From Bacteroidota bacterium (GTDB taxonomy: Bacteria > Bacteroidota > Bacteroidia > B-17B0 > Aurantibacillaceae), in NCBI GenBank assembly GCA_025360565.1, contig JANYBY010000382.1, positions 1-9,918 on the forward strand: a stretch of DNA of 9,918 nt, given 5' to 3'. How positions within the stretch are numbered: position 1 is the stretch's first letter; the number at the start of each line of letters is the position of its first letter. Position numbers and translations under genes: made by a program. Below are positions 5,080-9,918 of the stretch, in pieces. The notes beneath the pieces were generated by a model. It was not told where the DNA came from and searched no databases. It was given only the letters and a program-made list of their open reading frames with translations.

Positions 5080-7182
5080 ATGCTAAAAAAAGGATATTCA
5101 TATTTAGTTTTTGTGCTTCTTCTCAGTTGCTGTTACCTGAAAAATTATTCAGCAACAATCGACAGTCTTTTGCTTCAGCTTAAAAAAACTACCGATACTG
5201 CCAACATAAATACCCTTGTTCGCCTGGCAGATCAATACATGTATAAGGGCAAAATGGAGGATGCGCAGAAGTGTTTAATAGAAGCGGGAGAAAAGAATGC
5301 GAAAATAAAGAACCGTTCATGTGAAGTTTTTATTGCCCTTAAAAATGCTTTGTTCCATTATAAAAAAAGTGAATTCCGTTTATCGTACGAATTGTGTGAA
5401 GAAATATTGCTTGCAACCGTAGAGCTGGGAGATAAAAATAAGATTGCAGAATGTAAAACATACATGGGTATGAATAGCGGGCGCCTTGGCGATTTTAAAA
5501 AAGCGCTAAATTTTTATCAGGAAGCCCAGCCTTTATTAGAAGCAACGAATAATATACCCGGGCAAATGCGTATTTACAGTAATATTGCAGGCGTTTATTT
5601 TGATCAGCTCGATTATAAAATGGCAATTGTTTATTTTCAAAAAACACTTGACCTGGCAGTGAAAACAAACGATAAAAAAATTATTGGCCAATCGTTCAAC
5701 AATCTTGGTTCTGCCATTCAAAATTCCGGTGATAGTAAACAAGCAAAAGAATATTATTTAAAAGCGGCCGAAATTAATTTAGCGGCCGAGAACAAAAATA
5801 ACCTTGCCTATAATTATATGAATTTGGCCTCTTGCGAATTGGAGGAAGGCGACGCAGAAAAAGCAAGAGAGTACAACGAAAAAGCACTTAAAATATTTAC
5901 AAACTTTAATGATCCGTACAGTATTGTTGGTTGTTTGTGTGTTGAAGGTGATATTTATATTAAAGAAAAAAAAATAGCCAAGGCCGTTGAGGTTTTTGAA
6001 CAAGCGCTTAAATTGGCCGAAAAAATTCGCTCTCCGCTTTTATTGGAACGAACCTATCGCGATCTGGCAAACGTTTATGATTTGGCAGGTGATTATAAAA
6101 AATCAGTAATATTTCACAAAAGACACATGCGCACCAAAGATTCAATTGTAAATGATGAGATCCGCCAGGAAGTAACTAAAAAACAATTGTATTACGAATT
6201 TGATAAAAAACATTTATCCGATTCGCTCGAATACCAGGCTAAACAAAAATATTTGCAGCAGGAAGTGGAGAATAATGCGCGCAGGGCATCGCTTCAACGC
6301 AATATCTCTATCATTTCTTTAGTCTCACTTTTATTGGTAGGTGCTTTGGCATTTTTAATTTACCGTGGACTTAAAAAAAATAAATTGGCCAATAAAATGA
6401 TTGCCATAAAAAATAAAGAAATTTTGGATAGTTTTTATTACGCCAAAAAAATTCAGTTGGCACTTTTACCCTCAACCGAAATGTTGAAATTTGCACTTCC
6501 TGATTCGTTTGTTCTTTTTAAGCCAAAGGATATTGTTAGCGGAGATTTTTATTGGATGTATTGGGTAAATTCGGAAACAATATTGATAGCCGTGGGAGAT
6601 TGCACCGGTCATGGCGTTCCGGGCGCTATGGTAAGTGTAGTATGCAGTAACGCTTTGAACCGGGCGGCAAAAGAATTTGGAATTACTGATCCCGGAAAAC
6701 TGCTGGATAAAGTGCGTGAACTGGTGATTGAGAATTTTGCAGAAAGTACAAGTGAGGTAAAAGATGGAATGGATATTAGCTTATGTAAGATCAATATTAA
6801 AAATTCCCCTAAAAAAAGAGATGTAAGTATAGAATGGGCCGGGGCAAATAATCCATTGTGGTACACGGCCGGCAATTGCATAATAGAAATTGATGCCGAT
6901 AAACAACCAATAGGGAATTCAGAACGACAACGACCGTTCAATACCAATGAAGTGGAGCTTCAAAAAAATGAAATGCTGTTTTTATTTACCGATGGGTATG
7001 CCGATCAGTTTGGAGGGCCAAAGGGTAAAAAGTTTAAATATAGGCCATTTCAGGATGTATTGATAAAGAACCACACTTCGCACGTTGATAAACAAAAAGA
7101 AGAATTAGAATTGATTTTTGATGCATGGAAGGGGGAGCTTGAACAAGTTGACGACGTTTGCATAATTGGAATCCGCGTTTAA
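5080..7182 (+). CDS. TPR sensor with SpoIIE/PP2C serine phosphatase domain
   Basis: A 700-aa membrane phosphatase. It has a signal peptide or anchor at about 1-24, an array of TPR-type helical hairpins at about 40-350 (typical phases: YSNIAGVYFDQLDYKMAIVY at 166-185, FNNLGSAIQNSGDSKQAKEY at 206-225, YRDLANVYDLAGDYKKSVIF at 326-345), a coiled coil at about 355-405 and one transmembrane helix at about 409-428. After a second helix with AKKIQLALLP (455-464) comes an RsbU/SpoIIE-type PP2C domain. Its metal-binding motifs are all intact: SGDFYW (Asp489), GDCTGHGVPGAM (Asp507), GMDISL, NNPLW, FTDGYADQFGG (Asp638) and DDVCIIGI (Asp691/692). The TPR part should be periplasmic and the phosphatase cytoplasmic. 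The likely role is relaying an envelope signal by dephosphorylating an anti-sigma-antagonist-like or other phosphoprotein. No partner kinase is in the window. Its stop overlaps the next start (TAATG). Confidence 0.94.
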   Translation: MLKKGYSYLVFVLLLSCCYLKNYSATIDSLLLQLKKTTDTANINTLVRLADQYMYKGKMEDAQKCLIEAGEKNAKIKNRSCEVFIALKNALFHYKKSEFRLSYELCEEILLATVELGDKNKIAECKTYMGMNSGRLGDFKKALNFYQEAQPLLEATNNIPGQMRIYSNIAGVYFDQLDYKMAIVYFQKTLDLAVKTNDKKIIGQSFNNLGSAIQNSGDSKQAKEYYLKAAEINLAAENKNNLAYNYMNLASCELEEGDAEKAREYNEKALKIFTNFNDPYSIVGCLCVEGDIYIKEKKIAKAVEVFEQALKLAEKIRSPLLLERTYRDLANVYDLAGDYKKSVIFHKRHMRTKDSIVNDEIRQEVTKKQLYYEFDKKHLSDSLEYQAKQKYLQQEVENNARRASLQRNISIISLVSLLLVGALAFLIYRGLKKNKLANKMIAIKNKEILDSFYYAKKIQLALLPSTEMLKFALPDSFVLFKPKDIVSGDFYWMYWVNSETILIAVGDCTGHGVPGAMVSVVCSNALNRAAKEFGITDPGKLLDKVRELVIENFAESTSEVKDGMDISLCKINIKNSPKKRDVSIEWAGANNPLWYTAGNCIIEIDADKQPIGNSERQRPFNTNEVELQKNEMLFLFTDGYADQFGGPKGKKFKYRPFQDVLIKNHTSHVDKQKEELELIFDAWKGELEQVDDVCIIGIRV

Positions 7183-7823
7183 TGAATTTGTTTAAACTGA
7201 TCAATATATGTTTATTTCTTCTTTTGGTTTTTTTCTGTGTTCTTATGTTGCGCTTATCTGTTCCTTACTTTTCGTTTAAGATCGACGTTGATTTTTTACT
7301 CACTAAGCAAAACATCATTCACATTAAGCACTGGCGTTATGCTTTTTATACTCACGTTTTTCTGAGCATTTTTGCGCTACTTGCAGGCTTAACGCAATTT
7401 TCAAAATATATTTTACTTAAACAAAAAAAAGGGCATAGGCTAATGGGATATATTTATGTTATTGATGTTTTATTTTTGGCGGGCCCCGCCGGATTTATCA
7501 TGTCGTTTTACGCGAACGGAACACTTGCCTCAAAAACAAGTTTCGTTCTTCTTTCCCTTTTGTGGATCTTTTTTACCGCTGTGGCTTTACAAAAAATTAA
7601 ACAAAAAAATTTTGCTGAGCATAGAAACTGGATGATACGGAGCTATGCGCTAACTCTTTCGGCCATTAGTTTAAGATTGTTTGCTTTTATATTGCCAAAA
7701 TTTTGGCACTTAAACGCTTTTGATGAATACACCCTAATAGCTTGGCTCAGCTGGTTGCTAAATTTGGCAGTTGCAGAATTTATTATTTTCAGGAAAAGAA
7801 ATTCACCCTTATTACTTACCTGA
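7182..7823 (+). CDS. DUF2306-like integral membrane protein
   Basis: A 213-aa polytopic inner-membrane protein with about six hydrophobic segments (roughly 5-25, 54-76, 88-109, 118-137, 152-172, 184-204). Conserved-looking motifs are HVFLSIFALLAGLTQF (58-73), GHRLMGYIYV (84-93) and AEHRNWMIRSYALT (145-158). The paired His residues in HRLMGY and EHRNWM fit the DUF2306 family, whose function is unknown to me; heme or metal ligation by those histidines would be speculation. I chose ATG 7182 over an in-frame ATG at 7158 because it gives a one-base TAATG junction with the phosphatase stop and a clean membrane helix at the N-terminus. The upstream option adds eight polar residues inside the phosphatase gene. 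The 3' end overlaps the convergent lipoprotein gene by 12 bp. Confidence 0.85.
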   Translation: MNLFKLINICLFLLLVFFCVLMLRLSVPYFSFKIDVDFLLTKQNIIHIKHWRYAFYTHVFLSIFALLAGLTQFSKYILLKQKKGHRLMGYIYVIDVLFLAGPAGFIMSFYANGTLASKTSFVLLSLLWIFFTAVALQKIKQKNFAEHRNWMIRSYALTLSAISLRLFAFILPKFWHLNAFDEYTLIAWLSWLLNLAVAEFIIFRKRNSPLLLT

Positions 7824-8966
7824 ACTGGCTACTTCTTCGATTTTTTTAACCCCTTCTATTTTATTTTCTTTTGTAAAAATAAATGTTGACTTATCGGTTT
7901 CTTCGGTCGAAATTATTTTGTTACCGGCATAACCTTTTTCTAACGGATCAGATTCCCACACGGTTTTAAAGGATCTTACATCGATGCTAAGATCTTTATT
8001 TATTATAAATGCTTTACTTTCCAATGGCGAACAAAAGCAACCGATGGTTTCGTTTGAAATTATTTTTCCTAAAGTATCATACGAAACAATATTGGTAGTA
8101 ACCGGATTTAATGTGTCGGCCATCATTTGATATGATTTGTAAACGAAGCCATAACCGTTATCGGTTTTAAATTTTCCAACGTACATGTATTCCTGCGACA
8201 CATCGCGTGAAAAACGGGTATCTTCCATTCCCGGTATAAAAGTGGAATAATCATAGCTGATGTATTTATCAAAACTAAAAGATTTGGAAGAATCCTTAGG
8301 CATCTCATAAGGTAAAACTATATCGGGATAACTCTCGATAAATGATGCAAATAAAATTCGGGTTAATTTTTCATCGTTTCCAAAAGAAGATAAGATTAAG
8401 GATTGAAAAGATTGATTGTCCTTTAAAAAATCAAATAATTTTTCTTCTGTAATTCTATCTTTAAACACAAAACCTCCGCGAATGGCCGCTTCTAATTCAC
8501 CGATACATGCCGAGGCATCCGATTTTGCTGCGGCTATTAATGCACGATTAAATCCTGTTTCCGAATAATCCATTCTGCCTTCAAGCGAATTATTAATACT
8601 GTCGGCCAAAGCTAATTCGTTATTTTTAAGATAGGATTGAAATAAATATGCGTAACTTTTTTCATCGGGATAATAATAAATGGCCTCTTTAAAAAACTCA
8701 ATACTCGCTGCCGGAGTATTTTTATTTACCAGCAGATCCAAGCCATTCATAAACAATTTTCGGCTTTCCGATTTTTGACGTTCATTAGCAACTGCTAATG
8801 CTTTAGTAATGGAACCCGCTCTGTAAATGCTATCAGGAACCAATGAGTAGGCTATTTTAGCGTTTTGTTTTTTGTTATGTGTGATTTTGTGTTGCTCGCT
8901 GTTATTCGAGCAGGAAAAGGCTGTTATTAATGTTACCGCAACGCTTAGGTATTTTAAAATTCTCAT
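7812..8966 (-). CDS. Lipoprotein with TPR-like helical repeats
   Basis: A 384-aa predicted lipoprotein. Signal sequence MRILKYLSVAVTLITAFSC gives lipobox AFSC with Cys19. Residues about 64-192 are TPR-like helices (ASIEFFKEAIYYYPDEKSYA, then ALADSINNSLEG), ending in a segment GELEAAIRGGF...LFDFLKDNQSFQSLI that resembles the 'TPR end-of-group' capping helix pair. The C-terminal half (about 230-380) is strand-rich with no family I recognise; CFC at residues 310-312 is a possible disulfide or metal pair. It probably sits on the outer membrane or periplasmic face. I prefer ATG at 8966 to an in-frame TTG three codons upstream, since ATG starts the classical signal peptide. A TAAAGATA element (TATCTTTA on the minus strand, 8991-8998) lies 24 nt upstream. 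It is convergent with the DUF2306 gene (12-bp overlap). Confidence 0.85.
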   Translation of the reverse strand: MRILKYLSVAVTLITAFSCSNNSEQHKITHNKKQNAKIAYSLVPDSIYRAGSITKALAVANERQKSESRKLFMNGLDLLVNKNTPAASIEFFKEAIYYYPDEKSYAYLFQSYLKNNELALADSINNSLEGRMDYSETGFNRALIAAAKSDASACIGELEAAIRGGFVFKDRITEEKLFDFLKDNQSFQSLILSSFGNDEKLTRILFASFIESYPDIVLPYEMPKDSSKSFSFDKYISYDYSTFIPGMEDTRFSRDVSQEYMYVGKFKTDNGYGFVYKSYQMMADTLNPVTTNIVSYDTLGKIISNETIGCFCSPLESKAFIINKDLSIDVRSFKTVWESDPLEKGYAGNKIISTEETDKSTFIFTKENKIEGVKKIEEVASSGK

Positions 8967-8990
8967 GTTAAACAAGATTTAAATTTGGAT

Positions 8991-8998
8991 TAAAGATA
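8991..8998 (-). promoter_or_regulatory. Possible -7 element for the TPR lipoprotein gene
   Basis: TATCTTTA on the minus strand fits TAnnTTTR and leaves a leader of roughly 20 nt to the ATG at 8966. It lies just downstream of the terminator of the preceding gene, so it would start a separate transcript. Confidence 0.35.
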
Positions 8999-9012
8999 AG
9001 ATTATTAAGAAG

Positions 9013-9053
9013 CGTATAAAAAAAATCCCGGTTCATTTTGTGAACCGGGATTT
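9013..9053 (-). terminator. Strong intrinsic terminator after the T9SS gene
   Basis: On the minus strand AAATCCCGGTTCA pairs with TGAACCGGGATTT over 13 perfect base pairs (9041-9053 with 9023-9035), with a 5-nt loop and a following run of eight T residues then ATA. It begins 19 nt after the stop of the secreted-protein gene and separates it from the lipoprotein gene. Confidence 0.95.
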
Positions 9054-9072
9054 AAAGAAAATTTTAAAATAA

Positions 9073-9918
9073 TTATTTTAAGAGGTTCACATGTCCCACG
9101 AATTCTTTTTTGCCTTCGCCGTTAGCGCCAATTGCTTTTACCTTGTAAACGTAAACACCGTTTTCTGAGTAAATGCCTTTAGCGGTGCCATCCCAACCTT
9201 TCATAACATCTTTAGTGCTGTAGATCAAAGTACCCCAACGATCGTAGATCTCCATTGTGAAACCTTCAGTTTTAAGGCCAATGCCTTTTACATTGAAGAT
9301 ATCATTTAAACCATCGCCGTTTGGTGTAAATGTATTCGGAATAAATACTGTGAATTCATCACGCATTTCTAATACTTTAAAAGTTGAATCAGAACAACCT
9401 TTATCGGTTGTAGCAATTAACATTACAGGGTATTTACCAATATCGTTGTAAATTCTCATTGGGTTTCTTAAGCTCGAAGTATCGTAACCACCTGTACCGG
9501 TAGCACCCTGAAACTGCCATGCATACTTAACAACCGGGCCGTATTGGTTTGTTGGTTCAAAGGTAACGTGGTTGTTTGTAGTAGTAGGTTGTTCCGGATT
9601 CCAGCTCATGTCAGAATGCGGAGTTGGATAAACTACGATCGGAGCATCTGTAGGATAAGTTGCGGTACAACCGTTTTTACCCCTTGTTTGAATTCTAAGA
9701 TTATAAGTACCCGGCTCATTTAAACAATATGAGAAATTATCATCTTGCATAATTGTACCGTTACCAAAATCATACGTAATTACATTAACGTCATTTTGAG
9801 TTCTGCTGTTGTAAGTTAAACACAAAGGCTGACAGCCAGAAGTTTTTTCTAATTGTAAGTCAGGCTGAGGCGCTTTGTTTACAGTAACGGTAAACGAAGT
9901 AGAAACAGTGTAATTAGG
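9073..9918 (-). CDS. PKD-domain protein with T9SS type B (gliding-motility) C-terminal domain, 5' partial
   Basis: The frame is open to the window edge: the last 281 codons are present and the start lies beyond 9918. The fragment has a PKD-like segment at about 14-97 (YDFGNGT, then NEPGTYNLRIQTRGKNGC), a second PKD module at about 97-180 (VVKYAWQF, then YNDIGKYPVMLIATTDKGC), and a type IX secretion type B sorting domain at about 192-281. The sorting domain shows FIPNTFTPNGDGLNDIF, then FTMEIYDRWGTLIY, KGWDGTAKG, GVYVYKVKA and the terminal KKEFVGHVNLLK. Such proteins are exported by Sec, cross the outer membrane by T9SS, and lose or use the C-terminal domain for surface attachment or release. 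The paired Cys in the PKD modules suggest disulfides. An apparent start at 9825 (a TTG codon) is not the real one. The function of the missing N-terminal part is unknown. Confidence 0.95.
   Translation of the reverse strand, partial: PNYTVSTSFTVTVNKAPQPDLQLEKTSGCQPLCLTYNSRTQNDVNVITYDFGNGTIMQDDNFSYCLNEPGTYNLRIQTRGKNGCTATYPTDAPIVVYPTPHSDMSWNPEQPTTTNNHVTFEPTNQYGPVVKYAWQFQGATGTGGYDTSSLRNPMRIYNDIGKYPVMLIATTDKGCSDSTFKVLEMRDEFTVFIPNTFTPNGDGLNDIFNVKGIGLKTEGFTMEIYDRWGTLIYSTKDVMKGWDGTAKGIYSENGVYVYKVKAIGANGEGKKEFVGHVNLLK

Noticed and set aside
6609..6947. 112-aa minus-strand frame inside the SpoIIE domain
   Set aside because: It is the shadow of a strongly conserved phosphatase domain on the other strand, with no start context or domain of its own.
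7158..7181. Upstream ATG for the DUF2306-like protein
   Set aside because: It would add eight polar residues inside the phosphatase gene. ATG 7182 gives a TAATG junction and starts directly at the membrane helix.
8967..8975. TTG start three codons upstream of the TPR lipoprotein
   Set aside because: ATG at 8966 begins a standard short lipoprotein signal peptide and needs no rare start codon.
9073..9825. Treating the T9SS gene as a complete 250-aa protein starting at 9825
   Set aside because: The codon there is TTG, and the frame stays open with PKD-like sequence to 9918, so the gene continues beyond the window.

Overview
The window looks like chromosomal DNA from an AT-rich member of the Bacteroidota. 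The evidence is a type IX secretion (T9SS) type B / gliding-motility C-terminal domain at the right edge, two short lipoprotein signal peptides, starts without Shine-Dalgarno sequences, and promoter-like TAnnTTTG/TAnnTTTA elements close to start codons. I cannot fix the order or genus; nothing here is a phylogenetic marker of that resolution.

Layout, left to right. Positions 1-270 hold no convincing gene, only a degenerate ~45-nt direct repeat and short inverted repeats. A tRNA-Lys(UUU) gene lies on the minus strand at 324-396, with its own promoter (461-491) and a strong intrinsic terminator (271-307). Next is an orphan 153-aa protein (562-1023), then a GC-rich, foldable element of about 180 bp (1065-1241) that contrasts sharply with its surroundings and looks like an interspersed Bacteroidota repeat. 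A KdnA-like DegT/DnrJ/EryC1/StrS sugar aminotransferase follows (1296-2504) with a textbook terminator. A two-gene overlapping unit comes next: a 245-aa protein with a phage/Mom-type GNAT-like domain, and miaA, which prenylates tRNA A37. A convergent lipoprotein gene (4223-4987) is divergent from a 700-aa membrane sensor phosphatase (TPR - transmembrane - SpoIIE/PP2C), which is coupled by a TAATG overlap to a DUF2306-like membrane protein. Last come a minus-strand TPR-type lipoprotein (7812-8966), a perfect 13-bp terminator hairpin, and the 3' part of a large PKD/T9SS type B secreted protein that runs off the right edge.

The genes do not form one pathway. Two couplings are notable: the phage-type GNAT-like protein with miaA (shared ATGAGTAA), and the SpoIIE phosphatase sensor with the DUF2306 protein (TAATG). 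The least explained items are the GC-rich structured element at 1065-1241 and the GNAT-like/miaA pair.
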